The notes: a model not told the origin generated them from the letters alone. A stretch of 64,000 bases of DNA from Salinibius halmophilus (GCF_003577475.1 NZ_QPEP01000009.1:124001-188000); one strand, 5' to 3'. Counted from the stretch's first letter, positions 32,658 through 42,217 are shown. Numbers and translations: made by a program.

Positions 32658-34901
32658 ATGTTTCGTTGGTCTATTAAACGACAGGTTGGTCTGTTAGTTG
32701 CTTTGGGCGTTTTTTTATTAACGCTTTGTATGTTAATCATGGCAGTTATGGGCAGTCGCTACATGACCAAAGAAGAGGAGACGGCCAACCTAACTAACCA
32801 GCTTAATGCGATCCAGGCAACCATTGATAACTCCGCTGAAGCTGAGTTATTTGCTGCATCGATCGTCGCCGCGAATTCTCAGGTTCAGCAAGCTATGGCC
32901 AATCAAGATTGGCAGTCGCTGGGCCGCCAGTTTGATCCACTGTGGCCTGATTTGAAAGCAAAAGGCATTGCACAATTTCAGTTCCACTTACCGCCTGCCA
33001 CCTCTCTCTATCGGGTTCATAAGCCAGAAAAAAGAGGCGATGACCTGTCGGCGTTTCGTCGTACCGTTGTTGAAACGAATCAGCAGCAGCGCAGTGTATC
33101 TGGGTTAGAGGCTGGCGTGGCAGGAATTGGCATACGCGGTGTTGTGCCTGTGAAATATGAAGGTCAGCATATCGGTTCAGTTGAGTTTGGCCGCCAATTG
33201 GAGGCCAGCTTGTTTGTCGATTTGTTAGCAGATAAAACGCAGCTAGGCATTTGGCAGATCCAAACAAACGGACTGCAAGAAATCTTCTCCGGCGGCCTAG
33301 CGCAGCCAGGTATTAGCCAAGATGTTCAACAAGGCAATGTTCGCATTGACTTTGGTAAGGGTGATCGCTTTATTCAGTTGCAGGCGCCATTGCGTGACTA
33401 CATGGGAGATGTCATTGGTGTGATCGTCATTCAGCGTGACCTCAGCGCTATAAATGCTCTGTTACAGTCACAACTATGGATGATGGCTGGCTTTAGTTTG
33501 CTCGGTGTCGCTGGGCTGGTTTTTGTGGTAGCCATCTGGCTGAGAGTTGTCTTGAAGCCACTGAAAAAAGTAGTGGAAAACCTAGAGTTCCTTGCAACTG
33601 GGAAAGGCAACCTGAATCAGCATCTTCCTGAACAAGGAGCCGATGAAGTGAGGCGCTTGGCAAAAGCGTTTAACGCTTTTGTTGATAACTTGCGCAGTGT
33701 GATTCACCAGCTGGTGGCGCGCTTAGCAGAACTGGACGAAAAGAGTGTTCACTTGAGCCAGTCATCGTCTGAGACCTTACAGGATATGCGTGACCAACAG
33801 GATCAAATTCATCAAATAGCCAGTGCCATGGCTGAAATGTCGGCTACTGTGCGTGAAGTGGCAAGTAATACGGTCGGGGCTGCTGAAGCAGCCAAACATT
33901 CAGCCGACCAAAGCAATCATGGGCAAGCAGTAGTAGCCAATGCAGTGAGTGAAATTAAGCAACTATCGCAAGGTGTTTTTGATGCAAGTGAACAAGTTCA
34001 AAGCGTTTCAAATTCTACCGAAGACATCCGAAATGTGCTCTCTATTATTGAATCGATAGCTGAGCAGACGAACCTATTAGCGCTTAATGCAGCCATTGAA
34101 GCAGCAAGAGCCGGCGAGAGTGGTCGTGGGTTTGCGGTAGTTGCCGATGAGGTTCGGTCACTGGCCAGTCGTACGCAGGAGTCAACCCAGCAAATTGCAG
34201 AAACCATTAGTCGTTTGCAGTCATCTGTGGGCAATACAGTTAGTTCAATGCTGGATAGTAAGCAAAAAGCGGAGCATAGTAGCGAGCTTATTGTAGAGCT
34301 GAATCAAGCGCTAACGGCGATTAACCAATCCGTGTTAACAATCACCAGTATGAACGAGCAAATTGCCACAGCGGCCGAAGAGCAGGCTCAAGTTGCCGAT
34401 GAAATGACAGAGAATATTACCTCAGTACAATCACTGTCTGAACATAGCTACCAATCTGCAGAGAATAATTCCGATGTGGCCGATGTTATTTCTAACTTAT
34501 CTGACGAATTGTCTCAGCTTGCAGGTCAGTTCCACGATGATGATCAAGCAATTTATGAGCTCCAACTGGCGAGAAGTGCACATTTAAATTGGTTAGAAAA
34601 AGCAGAGCGTCATCTCAGTGGTCTGAAACTGATCGACCCAAATGAGCTAGTTGATGAGCACACATGCCGCTTTGGTAAGTGGTACGACAGTCACAAACAC
34701 TCTACTTACGGCGAATCGGAAGCCTTTAAAGCAATGCAAGAACCGCATAGAAAGCTACATCAAAGCATTGCCAAATTGGTTAATGAAACGGTGAGTGACG
34801 CCGACCAAGATCAGCTAATGCAATCCATCAAAAACAGCTCACGCGCAATAGTTCAGCATTTGGACCAGCTAATGAAGGACCTAAGCGGTAACGGTAGTTA
34901 A
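32658..34901 (+). CDS. Methyl-accepting chemotaxis protein with double Cache and CZB zinc domains
   Basis: The 747-residue receptor has a membrane segment (about 9-30), a periplasmic double-Cache ligand domain (about 45-265; [42 protein letters not shown]), a second membrane segment (about 275-295) and HAMP. The cytoplasmic hairpin has the canonical tip [19 protein letters not shown] followed by [14 protein letters not shown]-terminal CZB domain (about 635-715) has the zinc ligands His (HLNWL), [11 protein letters not shown] (His/Cys) and EPHRKLH. CZB domains sense zinc through redox-active Cys and respond to oxidants such as HOCl. GGAG precedes the ATG. No other chemotaxis gene is near. Confidence 0.93.
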   Translation: MFRWSIKRQVGLLVALGVFLLTLCMLIMAVMGSRYMTKEEETANLTNQLNAIQATIDNSAEAELFAASIVAANSQVQQAMANQDWQSLGRQFDPLWPDLKAKGIAQFQFHLPPATSLYRVHKPEKRGDDLSAFRRTVVETNQQQRSVSGLEAGVAGIGIRGVVPVKYEGQHIGSVEFGRQLEASLFVDLLADKTQLGIWQIQTNGLQEIFSGGLAQPGISQDVQQGNVRIDFGKGDRFIQLQAPLRDYMGDVIGVIVIQRDLSAINALLQSQLWMMAGFSLLGVAGLVFVVAIWLRVVLKPLKKVVENLEFLATGKGNLNQHLPEQGADEVRRLAKAFNAFVDNLRSVIHQLVARLAELDEKSVHLSQSSSETLQDMRDQQDQIHQIASAMAEMSATVREVASNTVGAAEAAKHSADQSNHGQAVVANAVSEIKQLSQGVFDASEQVQSVSNSTEDIRNVLSIIESIAEQTNLLALNAAIEAARAGESGRGFAVVADEVRSLASRTQESTQQIAETISRLQSSVGNTVSSMLDSKQKAEHSSELIVELNQALTAINQSVLTITSMNEQIATAAEEQAQVADEMTENITSVQSLSEHSYQSAENNSDVADVISNLSDELSQLAGQFHDDDQAIYELQLARSAHLNWLEKAERHLSGLKLIDPNELVDEHTCRFGKWYDSHKHSTYGESEAFKAMQEPHRKLHQSIAKLVNETVSDADQDQLMQSIKNSSRAIVQHLDQLMKDLSGNGS

Positions 34902-34915
34902 AAGAGGTTTTTGAG

Positions 34916-35072
34916 GTAGGTCCGTAAATCATTTGCGCAGCAAATGTTTGCGGACATGAACGTTCGTACAGAGCAGCATAGGAAGTAGGTCCGTAAATCA
35001 TTTGCGCAGCAAATGTTTGCGGACATGAACGTCCGTACAGAGCAACACGCAGTAGCAAGGTTGTGATGCGGA
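34916..35072. repeat. Tandem hairpin repeat, two 69-bp units (family 1, locus B)
   Basis: Units start at 34916 and 34985, each GTAGGTCCGTAAATCATTTGC then GCAGCAAATGTTTGCGGACATGAACGT(T/C)CGTACAGAGCA(G/A)CA in sections. The second continues into CGCAGTAGCAAGGTTGTGATGCGG, matching the 49-bp unit at locus A (4764-4910). GTCCGTAAATCATTTGC can pair with GCAAATGTTTGCGGAC, and the same GCGGAC can instead pair with the GTCCGT that follows. It sits just after the chemoreceptor stop, which has no other terminator. Confidence 0.8.
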
Positions 35073-35143
35073 TAAAGAAGCGATACTTGTCTGCAAAAAT
35101 GGCTTCGCCATTATTTACAGACCTACTGGATAGCGGTTCATCA

Positions 35144-35411
35144 CGAAGTGGAGTGGTGGGCCCAGCAGGGTGGAGAACCGATGCCGAAGGCAAAAAATTC
35201 ACAAGGTGGATTTTTAGGTTTGAAACGACAAGTCTGAAAGACTTGGCTGGATTAGTCCAATGAGGTTCAACACGGAACGAAGTGGAGTGGTGGGCCCAGC
35301 AGGGTGGAGAACCGATGCCGAAGGCAAAAAATTCACAAGGTGGATTTTTAGGTTTGAAACGACAAGTCTGCAAGACTTGGCTGGATTAGTCCAATGAGGT
35401 TCAACACGGAG
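35144..35411. repeat. Two 134-bp tandem units, each carrying a copy of the tRNA-Ile 3' end
   Basis: Units at 35144-35277 and 35278-35411 differ at only two visible positions. Each begins with 26 bp (CGAAGTGGAG plus TGGTGGGCCCAGCAGG) identical to the 3' end and trailer of the tRNA gene at 35422-35498. The unit also holds a 7-bp stem CAAGTCT-GAA-AGACTTG, whose loop carries one of the differences, and a small GCC-rich hairpin. The preceding stretch (35073-35143) contains a longer imperfect hairpin at 35089-35122. No gene is supported in any frame. Confidence 0.9.
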
Positions 35412-35421
35412 CGAAGTGGAG

Positions 35422-35498
35422 TGGTGGGCCCAGCAGGACTTGAACCTGCGACCGATCGATTATGAGTCGAGCGCTCTAACCAACTGAGCTATAGGCCC
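35422..35498 (-). tRNA. tRNA-Ile2 with anticodon CAU (lysidine-modified, reads AUA)
   Basis: The 77-nt gene folds fully: acceptor GGGCCTA/TGGGCCC, D-arm with AGCTCAGTTGGTTAGAGC, anticodon stem CGACT-CATAATCG with anticodon CAT, T-arm CAGGTTCAAGTCCTG, and an encoded CCA end. The anticodon arm equals that of E. coli tRNA-Ile2 (GACTCATAATC) and differs from elongator tRNA-Met (ATCACTCATAATGAT). In E. coli ileX also lies close to rpoD, which supports the call. A CAU anticodon can be mislabelled Met; the C34 should be made lysidine by TilS. A -10-like TATAAT lies on this strand at 35513-35518. Confidence 0.9.
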
Positions 35499-35536
35499 TC
35501 AGAAGAAGCGTTATTATAACGCCTTTTTTACAAAAT

Positions 35537-35561
35537 AAAACAGGGCCTAAGGCCCTGTTTT
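35537..35561. terminator. rpoD terminator (bidirectional)
   Basis: AAAACAGGGCC and GGCCCTGTTTT pair around TAA, 17 bp past the rpoD stop on the minus strand, with T-rich flanks on both sides. It separates rpoD from the tRNA gene. Confidence 0.9.
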
Positions 35562-35577
35562 TATTAGTTTTTTTACT

Positions 35578-37422
35578 TTATTCGTCAATAAAGCTGCGTA
35601 AGTGTTCGCTACGCGTTGGGTGACGTAGTTTGCGAAGGGCTTTGGCTTCAATCTGACGGATACGCTCACGCGTTACGTCGAACTGTTTGCCAACTTCTTC
35701 CAATGTATGGTCAGTATTCATGTCGATACCAAAGCGCATGCGCAGCACCTTGGCTTCGCGAGCGGTTAGGCTAGCTAATACTGATTGTGTTGACTCACGC
35801 AAGCCTTCCACCGTGGCTTCATCTACTGGGCTGTCCATGGTGGAGTCTTCAATAAAGTCACCTAGGCTTGAATCGTCATCATCACCTACTGGTGTTTCCA
35901 TTGAGATAGGCTCTTTGGCAATACGTAGTACTTTGCGGATTTTATCTTCCGGCATTTCCATACGCTCAGCCAGCTCTTCTGGCAATGGCTCGCGACCCAT
36001 TTCCTGGAGCATTTGACGCGAGATACGATTCAACTTGTTAATCGTCTCTATCATGTGCACAGGAATACGAATGGTGCGTGCTTGGTCGGCAATCGAGCGA
36101 GTAATTGCCTGGCGAATCCACCAAGTTGCATACGTCGAGAATTTATAACCACGACGGTACTCGAACTTGTCTACTGCTTTCATCAAGCCGATGTTGCCTT
36201 CCTGAATCAAGTCTAGGAATTGCAAACCACGGTTGGTGTACTTTTTCGCAATCGAGATAACCAGGCGTAGGTTGGCCTCCACCATCTCTTTTTTCGCACG
36301 ACGAGTCCGAGCTTCGCCGATTGAAATCTTGCGGTGAATCTCTTTGATTTCTGGCAACGTTAGTTGCACACGTGCTTTAAGTTGACGTAAACGCTTCTGA
36401 GCGCGCTTCAGTTCAACTTCATACAGGCGCATTTTTTCGCCGTATGGGCCGTTTAGTGCATCATCTAGCCATTCTTCGTTGTCTTCGTTGCCAATGAAGC
36501 CACCTAAGAACTCACGACGAGGCATGCGCGCTTTACGCGTACAAATATCTAAAATAGCACGCTCTTGTGCACGAACTTCACCCACTGCATTTTCAATGGC
36601 ACCAAGCATTTCATCATTGAGTTTTGGTGCAAGTTTTAGCGGCGCGATGGCAGCAGCCATTTCTTCCAAGGCGGCTTGTGCTTGGGCACTGCTGCGGCCG
36701 TGGGTTTCAATAGCGGCTTGGGCGGCATTATATGCGCTGCGTAATGCTTCAAAACGTTCCGCTGCTACTTCAGGATCAATTGAGCCATCTGGCGCATCGT
36801 CTTCAGATTCATCATCATCGTCGTCTGAGATATCTGAGTCATCTGAGTCATCGCTTTCCTCAACAACAGGTGCTGGCGCAGCAGCAGGCAGCGTATCGTC
36901 ATCTGGGTCGAGGAAGGTGACCAATACATCAGACAAACGGCCTTCTTCTTCCAAAGATTGGTCGTAAGCTGCCAGTACTTTTTCGGTATTACCCGGGAAT
37001 AAAGATAGTGCTGCAGTGACCTCGCGAATACCTTCTTCGATTCGCTTAGCGATCACAATTTCGCCTTCGCGTGTTAGAAGCTCCACGGTACCCATTTCAC
37101 GCATGTACATGCGGACGGGGTCGGTAGTGCGACCAGTGTCATTTTCGACCGATACCAGTGCGGCCGCAGCCTCTTCGGTATCGTCTTCATCGGCACTGCT
37201 ACCTTCTTCCGCCATAATTAACTCGTCAGCATCTGGCGCCGTTTCATAAACGGTGATGCCAATGTCGTTAATCATCGCGATGATATCTTCAATCTGGTCT
37301 GGATTCGAAATATCTTCTGGTAGGTGGTCATTAACCTCAGCATAGGTTAAGTACCCTTGTTCCCTACCTCGAGCGATAAGTTCCTTCAAACGAGACTGTT
37401 GCTGCTTTGATGTATCAGCCAT
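35578..37422 (-). CDS. rpoD: RNA polymerase sigma-70 factor RpoD
   Basis: The 614-residue housekeeping sigma factor has region 1.1 (about 1-80; [31 protein letters not shown]), an acidic spacer ([14 protein letters not shown]), region 1.2, region 2 ([34 protein letters not shown] and [15 protein letters not shown]), region 3 and region 4 ([24 protein letters not shown]). ATG 37422 matches the Pseudomonas start (QQQSRLKEL) better than a TTG four codons upstream. It is the last gene of the rpsU-yqeY-dnaG-rpoD macromolecular synthesis region, 129 bp after dnaG. That gap has a perfect TATAAT at 37472-37477 (minus strand), possibly a separate rpoD promoter. Confidence 0.97.
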   Translation of the reverse strand: MADTSKQQQSRLKELIARGREQGYLTYAEVNDHLPEDISNPDQIEDIIAMINDIGITVYETAPDADELIMAEEGSSADEDDTEEAAAALVSVENDTGRTTDPVRMYMREMGTVELLTREGEIVIAKRIEEGIREVTAALSLFPGNTEKVLAAYDQSLEEEGRLSDVLVTFLDPDDDTLPAAAPAPVVEESDDSDDSDISDDDDDESEDDAPDGSIDPEVAAERFEALRSAYNAAQAAIETHGRSSAQAQAALEEMAAAIAPLKLAPKLNDEMLGAIENAVGEVRAQERAILDICTRKARMPRREFLGGFIGNEDNEEWLDDALNGPYGEKMRLYEVELKRAQKRLRQLKARVQLTLPEIKEIHRKISIGEARTRRAKKEMVEANLRLVISIAKKYTNRGLQFLDLIQEGNIGLMKAVDKFEYRRGYKFSTYATWWIRQAITRSIADQARTIRIPVHMIETINKLNRISRQMLQEMGREPLPEELAERMEMPEDKIRKVLRIAKEPISMETPVGDDDDSSLGDFIEDSTMDSPVDEATVEGLRESTQSVLASLTAREAKVLRMRFGIDMNTDHTLEEVGKQFDVTRERIRQIEAKALRKLRHPTRSEHLRSFIDE

Positions 37423-37551
37423 ATAGCGTTGCAACCTGAAAAAAGCGTGAGGGTTAAAAATCGAGCCGCGTATTATACTGCAAATGTGTATAAATCATCC
37501 AGTCTAACGGCGTTTTCGTGACCTATATTTCGTTTTTTACTTCATAATTGG

Positions 37552-39378
37552 TTAATTTTTAGCCTTTGCAAAAGCCTTTCTGTGCTTGTGTACGATTTCT
37601 AGCTCATCTTTGTTTAACTTTTGACCAGCTAAGAATTTGCGCCTTAAGCCATCGGCAATTTCGTCTGGCAGTTTCTCTGCCAGCATGTCCAAGTTTTCTT
37701 GGTACCAAAGCTCAGGCGATTTATCTGAGCTATTAAGCATTTCAAAATAGACGGATATTTGTAATTGCGCCACTAAGTCAGCTAGGCCGGCTTGCTTTAG
37801 TGCGTCAATGCCTAATAGATAGGGTTGATCTGCCACAGGTTCAAGGGCTTGTTTTACTTTCATCACTTTTACTGCTGATTCATCATGAAAGTTGCTAAAC
37901 CATGTGGGTAGGTTTTTCTTGGTTAGTACTGGGTAGCGTACCAACACAGTCATGAGTCGAGTCATCGCTGAGGGGACAGAGGTAGCTGGTGCTTCGGGTC
38001 TATGTTCTGGGCGCGGCGCATACTGAGGTGCGGGCTGATACTCTGGCTCCGACGGTGCGTGTGGTACTGGCTCGGGCGCTGGCATGGCGGCTAGGGTTTC
38101 ATCATCTAAGCCGGTAATCTTGATTAGCTTTTGTTTTAATAAAGACTTCACCAAGGGCGCTTTCACTTGCTGAATGTGGCCAAGCAAAGCTTGAGCAAAG
38201 GCCGCACGGCCTTCAATGTTTTGCAGGTCGTGGTGGGCTGATACTTGCTCAAACAGGGTATCGCTTAACCCTTTGGCGCCTTTTAGTTCGGCTTGAAAAC
38301 CTTCAACGCCCACTTTTCGCACCAGTGAATCTGGGTCTTCGCCTGCTGGTAAGAACAAAAACTTAATTTGATCGCCATCTTCGATAATAGGCAAGGCCGC
38401 TTCGAGTCCACGCCAGGCCGCTTTTTTACCGGCTTCATCGCCATCAAAGCAGAATATAATCTCTTTTACGTAGCGCTTCATCGTTTGAATATGCGAAGCA
38501 CTCGTAGCGGTGCCAAGGGTGGCGACAGCGTTTTCTATGCCAAATTGTGCCAGCGCAATCACGTCCATATAGCCCTCGACTACGATAAGCTGCTCTAGGT
38601 TGCTAACGTGGCGGCGTGCTTCGTATAGTCCGTAAAGTTCTTGGCCTTTGTTAAATACCGGCGTTTCTGGGCTGTTTAAATATTTAGCTGTTTTTTCGCT
38701 GGTTAAAATACGCCCGCCATAAGCAATAGGGCGCCCGCGACGGTCGCGAATAGGAAACATAATGCGGTCGCGGAAAAAATCGTACCAGCGGTCTTTTTCT
38801 TCGTTGTAGTTTAACAACCCAAGGCTGCGAAGCTGCTGTTTTCGGTGCTCGTCCGTAGCGAGCTCATCCATCAGGTTATTCCAGCCCGGTGGTGCGTAGC
38901 CAATTTGGTAGCGTTTAGCGATGGCTTGCGATACACCACGGTTTTTTAGGTAGTGAATGGCTTTGCCGCGCTCGGGGCTAGTTTTCAGCTGCTGTTGAAA
39001 ATACTGAGTGGCTTCTTCTAGGAGTGCGTAGAGCGAACGTTTTTCTTCGTCGCGTTGACGAGTTTTCTCATCAACTTCTTCGCGTGGCACCGTTAAGCCG
39101 GCCAGTGACGCCAAGTGTTCTATGGCCTGCACAAAGTCTAAGCCATCTTGCTCCATAACAAATTTGAGCGCATCACCTGCTGCACCACAGCCAAAACAGT
39201 AGTAAAACTGCTTGCTCTGATTAACAGTGAAAGAGGGGGTGTTTTCATTGTGGAACGGGCATAAGCCCGAGTGGTTTTTACCACTTTTGCGCAATTTAAC
39301 CCGCGACCCAACCACATCAACAATGTCGACGCGGTCGAGCAGGGTTTGGACAAATGATTGCGGTATTCTGCCTGACAT
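37552..39378 (-). CDS. dnaG: DNA primase DnaG
   Basis: The 608-residue primase makes RNA primers at the replication fork. The N-terminal CHC2 zinc finger is intact (Cys40, His43 in GLCPFH; Cys61, Cys64 in YYCFGCG). The TOPRIM catalytic core follows (VVEGYMDVIAL, FCFDGDEAGKKA), and the C-terminal helical bundle that binds DnaB comes after a Pro/Glu-rich linker (about 440-475; EPVPHAPSEPEYQPAPQ). It lies 17 bp downstream of yqeY. Length matches E. coli (581) apart from the longer linker. Confidence 0.96.
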   Translation of the reverse strand: MSGRIPQSFVQTLLDRVDIVDVVGSRVKLRKSGKNHSGLCPFHNENTPSFTVNQSKQFYYCFGCGAAGDALKFVMEQDGLDFVQAIEHLASLAGLTVPREEVDEKTRQRDEEKRSLYALLEEATQYFQQQLKTSPERGKAIHYLKNRGVSQAIAKRYQIGYAPPGWNNLMDELATDEHRKQQLRSLGLLNYNEEKDRWYDFFRDRIMFPIRDRRGRPIAYGGRILTSEKTAKYLNSPETPVFNKGQELYGLYEARRHVSNLEQLIVVEGYMDVIALAQFGIENAVATLGTATSASHIQTMKRYVKEIIFCFDGDEAGKKAAWRGLEAALPIIEDGDQIKFLFLPAGEDPDSLVRKVGVEGFQAELKGAKGLSDTLFEQVSAHHDLQNIEGRAAFAQALLGHIQQVKAPLVKSLLKQKLIKITGLDDETLAAMPAPEPVPHAPSEPEYQPAPQYAPRPEHRPEAPATSVPSAMTRLMTVLVRYPVLTKKNLPTWFSNFHDESAVKVMKVKQALEPVADQPYLLGIDALKQAGLADLVAQLQISVYFEMLNSSDKSPELWYQENLDMLAEKLPDEIADGLRRKFLAGQKLNKDELEIVHKHRKAFAKAKN

Positions 39379-39395
39379 CTAGCAGGCGCCTTAGC

Positions 39396-39839
39396 TTAGC
39401 TAAGTTTCGCTTTGATCTTTCCGCTGACGGCTGCCATGTCAGCGCGACCTACGATCTGCGGTTTTAGAATGCCCATTACCTTGCCCATATCGGCCATGGT
39501 AGCAGCACCTACTTCGTTCACCGCTGAATCAATAAGTTCGTCGATCTCTACTTCGGATAATGCCTTCGGCAAAAATTCTGCTATCACCTCCAATTCGGCT
39601 TTTTCAATGGCAGCTAGGTCTTCACGATCAGCAGCTTCGTATTGACTAATGGAGTCTTTACGCTGCTTGCTCATGCGATTAAATATGGTTAGAACGTCGT
39701 TATCAGTCAGCTCAATACGATCATCAACTTCTTTCTGCTTAATTTCAGCAGAAATCATGCGCAATACTTTCAAGCGATCCATTTGTTTCGCTTTCATTGC
39801 TGCTTTGATTTGATCCATTACTTGCTGCTTGATGCTCAT
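39396..39839 (-). CDS. yqeY: GatB/YqeY-domain protein
   Basis: The 147-residue protein matches YqeY: MSIKQQVMDQIKAAMKAKQ, DRLKVLRMISAEIKQKEVD, ERDSISQY-like RKDSISQYEAADR, and GKVMGILKPQIVGRADM. The domain is related to the C-terminus of the GatB amidotransferase subunit, which touches tRNA. In Pseudomonas and many relatives it lies exactly here, between rpsU and dnaG. A tRNA-linked role is likely but the reaction is unproved. Confidence 0.92.
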   Translation of the reverse strand: MSIKQQVMDQIKAAMKAKQMDRLKVLRMISAEIKQKEVDDRIELTDNDVLTIFNRMSKQRKDSISQYEAADREDLAAIEKAELEVIAEFLPKALSEVEIDELIDSAVNEVGAATMADMGKVMGILKPQIVGRADMAAVSGKIKAKLS

Positions 39840-39891
39840 CGTCCCAACTCTCTTTGTGAAAAATTAACTAATTAGGGAATCCTAATAGTTA

Positions 39892-40107
39892 TTAGTACAT
39901 GCGGTTCATGCGCTTGTTTTCACGAGACAGTTTCTTCGCGTGACGCTTTACAGCAGCTGCTGCTTTACGCTTACGCTCAGTTGTCGGTTTTTCGTAAGCT
40001 TCGCGACGACGAACTTCAGAAAGAATACCCGCTTTCTCGCAAGAGCGCTTGAAGCGACGTAGTGCAACATCAAATGGTTCGTTTTCGCGTACGCGTACGT
40101 TAGGCAT
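39892..40107 (-). CDS. rpsU: 30S ribosomal protein bS21
   Basis: The 71-residue basic protein ([21 protein letters not shown] ... [13 protein letters not shown] in sections) equals the length and sequence pattern of bS21. It helps translation initiation near the anti-Shine-Dalgarno end of 16S rRNA. It opens the macromolecular synthesis operon rpsU-yqeY-dnaG-rpoD. A consensus promoter lies at 40172-40200. Confidence 0.97.
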   Translation of the reverse strand: MPNVRVRENEPFDVALRRFKRSCEKAGILSEVRRREAYEKPTTERKRKAAAAVKRHAKKLSRENKRMNRMY

Positions 40108-40171
40108 GAGAACTCCTCAAAATATATAAAAGTGAAAACCAACGGGCAAAGCCAGCCCGCAGGGGCGCCGA

Positions 40172-40200
40172 ATTATACGCCTATCCAAATTAGGATGCAA
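40172..40200 (-). promoter_or_regulatory. Sigma70 promoter of rpsU
   Basis: On the minus strand TTGCAT (40195-40200), a 17-bp spacer and a perfect TATAAT (40172-40177) form a strong promoter 65 bp upstream of rpsU. The rplU promoter at 52272-52300 has the same two hexamers and spacing. Confidence 0.8.
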
Positions 40201-40309
40201 CGCTGGGTGTTTGCGCTTGGCGACTATTTCTGGCGATCGCATGACTCAGCTCTGGTTTGAAAGTGGTATAGGGCTTAAAATACAGGCACTAATTGAGATT
40301 GAGGCAGGC

Positions 40310-41320
40310 ATGCGAGTATTGGGTATTGAAAGCTCTTGTGATGAAACAGGGGTGGCGATTTTTGACAGTGAACAGGGCTTGATGGCCGATGCACTGTTTA
40401 GTCAGATAGATATGCATGCTTTATATGGTGGTGTGGTGCCTGAACTGGCCTCGCGTGATCATGTGAAACGTTTACGCCCGTTGGTTGATCAAGTCATGGC
40501 AGAGTCTGGTTGCACGCCTGCCGATATCGACGCGGTGGCGTTTACTCAGGGCCCTGGTTTGATTGGCGCGCTGATGACCGGCGCCTGCTTTGCCCGTGCG
40601 TTGGCCTATGGTTGGAATGTGCCAGCCATTGCGGTGAACCATATGGAAGGCCATTTATTGGCGCCGATGTTGGCACCTGAAAAACCTGAATTTCCTTTTG
40701 TTGCTTTGCTGGTATCGGGTGGTCATACCCAGCTCTATTCTGTTGAAGGGGTTGGCCAGTACGAGCTGCTTGGTGAAACGCTTGATGACGCAGCCGGTGA
40801 AGCCTTTGATAAAACCGCCAAGCTGCTTGGTTTGCCCTACCCAGGCGGCCCTCATTTAGCCAAACTTGCCGAGCAGGGTGATGCCACACGCTTTAAATTT
40901 CCGCGCCCAATGATGGACCGCCCTGGTGTTGACTTTAGTTTCAGTGGTTTAAAAACCGCAGTACGGACAGCAGCGAATCAAATAGAGCAGATAACAGAGC
41001 AGGACAAAGCCGATATCTGCGCTAGTTTTCAAGAAGCCATGGTTGATACGCTGACTCGTAAATGTAAACGCGCCCTGAAAGAAGCTGGGATGAAGCGCTT
41101 AGTTGTGAGTGGTGGAGTAAGTGCCAATATTGCCTTGCGCAGCCGTTTGCAAAAAACTATGGCTGGCATGCAAGGGGAGCTTTATTGTCCGCCGCTGAGT
41201 TATTGTACCGACAACGGTGCCATGATCGCCTTAGCAGGCTGGCATCGAATGCAAGCCGGTGCACAGTCGCAAGCATTGGGCTTGGTTGTGAAGCCGCGCT
41301 GGCCATTAAAGGAAGCATAA
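40310..41320 (+). CDS. tsaD: TsaD, tRNA threonylcarbamoyladenosine transferase
   Basis: TsaD transfers threonylcarbamoyl to A37 of ANN-reading tRNAs, with TsaB and TsaE. The 336-residue product has the ASKHA-type fold with [17 protein letters not shown] at the start, metal-binding AVNHMEGHL (two His), [22 protein letters not shown] and [14 protein letters not shown]. The chosen ATG has GAGG upstream; a longer frame starts at 40211 but adds an unrelated N-terminus. It is divergent from rpsU, as in many gammaproteobacteria, and its stop overlaps the folB start by one base. Confidence 0.96.
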   Translation: MRVLGIESSCDETGVAIFDSEQGLMADALFSQIDMHALYGGVVPELASRDHVKRLRPLVDQVMAESGCTPADIDAVAFTQGPGLIGALMTGACFARALAYGWNVPAIAVNHMEGHLLAPMLAPEKPEFPFVALLVSGGHTQLYSVEGVGQYELLGETLDDAAGEAFDKTAKLLGLPYPGGPHLAKLAEQGDATRFKFPRPMMDRPGVDFSFSGLKTAVRTAANQIEQITEQDKADICASFQEAMVDTLTRKCKRALKEAGMKRLVVSGGVSANIALRSRLQKTMAGMQGELYCPPLSYCTDNGAMIALAGWHRMQAGAQSQALGLVVKPRWPLKEA

Positions 41321-41673
41321 TGGATTGGATTTGCATTGAGTCTCTCAGCTTAGATGCCGTGATTGGTGTATATGACTGGGAGCAAGAAACGCGTCAGATG
41401 CTTACCTTTGATGTTGAGCTTGGTACCGATATACGCCCTGCGGCAGCATCTGATGACCTAGGTGATACCCTTAACTACTTTGCTGTTGCCGAAGAAGTGA
41501 AAGGCTTTGTTCGCAGTCAGCGACCGGCCTTATTGGAAACCTTGCTTGAGCAGTTAGCACAAAAGTTGCTGGCTCATAAGGGGGTGCAGGTTGTGCGCTT
41601 ATCTGTGCTAAAGCATGGTTGTATTCCCGGAGCAAAAGGGGCTCGCCTAATTATTGAGCGCTCGCATGCCTAA
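41320..41673 (+). CDS. folB: Dihydroneopterin aldolase FolB
   Basis: The 117-residue enzyme splits dihydroneopterin to hydroxymethyl-dihydropterin in folate synthesis. Typical motifs: LDAVIGVYDWEQETRQMLTFDVELG, then LNYFAVAEEVKGFV and PALLETLLEQLAQ, with conserved Glu and Lys (VLKHGCIPGAKG). The ATG overlaps the tsaD stop (TAATG). It overlaps folK by 8 bp, so two consecutive steps of folate synthesis are coupled. Pseudomonas FolX-type paralogues act on triphosphate; the location with folK favours FolB. Confidence 0.93.
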   Translation: MDWICIESLSLDAVIGVYDWEQETRQMLTFDVELGTDIRPAAASDDLGDTLNYFAVAEEVKGFVRSQRPALLETLLEQLAQKLLAHKGVQVVRLSVLKHGCIPGAKGARLIIERSHA

Positions 41674-42217
41674 AGTATTTGTGTCGGTCGGCTCAAGTTT
41701 GCATCGCTATGATTCTGTTGCGGCAGGATTAAGTAAGTTGGTAGAACGATTTTCAGCTTTGCAGGTGTCGCCAGTATTTGAAAGTGAAGCCGTCGGCTTT
41801 GCTGGCCCGGCCTTTTTAAATTTGGCCGTTAGTTTTTCCACCGAGCTTGCGGTGAATGATTTGATTCGGTGTTTAAAAGATATTGAAGATAGCTGTGGGC
41901 GTAATCGCAGTTTGCCAAAGAACTCACCGCAAACGCTAGATCTTGATCTGCTGACCTATGGTGATGCATCAGGTGAGTTGGAAGGAATTGTTTTGCCGCG
42001 GCCAGGTTTGCTTGATCACGCTTTCGTGCTCTGGCCATTAGCTGAGTTAGCACCTAATGAAGTTTGCCCTGGCGTAAACAAAACGTTTGCCGAGCTATGG
42101 CTTGGATGGCAGGGCGATCAGGCGCTGCACCCGGTCGATTTTATCTGGCAGGGCAATACAATTAGTGCGGATCAAATTCGCTTCGGCTGTTCAGAATCGG
42201 CAATAGGTCGCGAGTAA
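41666..42217 (+). CDS. folK: HPPK, 6-hydroxymethyl-7,8-dihydropterin pyrophosphokinase FolK
   Basis: The 183-residue enzyme adds pyrophosphate to hydroxymethyl-dihydropterin. It shows VGSSLHRYDS, SPVFESEAVGFAGPAFLNLAV, the signature DIEDSCGRNRSLPKNSPQTLDLDLLTYGD (in sections; Asp pair binds Mg) and PRPGLLDHAFVLWPLAEL. ATG 41666 is preferred over a TTG at 41654. The last 56 bp overlap, tail to tail, the HD-GYP gene on the other strand. Confidence 0.92.
   Translation: MPKVFVSVGSSLHRYDSVAAGLSKLVERFSALQVSPVFESEAVGFAGPAFLNLAVSFSTELAVNDLIRCLKDIEDSCGRNRSLPKNSPQTLDLDLLTYGDASGELEGIVLPRPGLLDHAFVLWPLAELAPNEVCPGVNKTFAELWLGWQGDQALHPVDFIWQGNTISADQIRFGCSESAIGRE

Noticed and set aside
34828-35373. Minus-strand 181-codon frame across the 69-bp and 134-bp repeats
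   Set aside because: It overlaps the end of the chemoreceptor and merely reflects repeated sequence; the translation shows internal copies and no domain.
35144-35498. Integrated mobile element at the tRNA
   Set aside because: The tRNA 3'-end copies look like attachment sites, but no integrase or cargo lies between them; kept only as a repeat.
35422-35498. tRNA-Met (elongator) call from the CAU anticodon
   Set aside because: The anticodon stem and neighbouring rpoD fit tRNA-Ile2 better.
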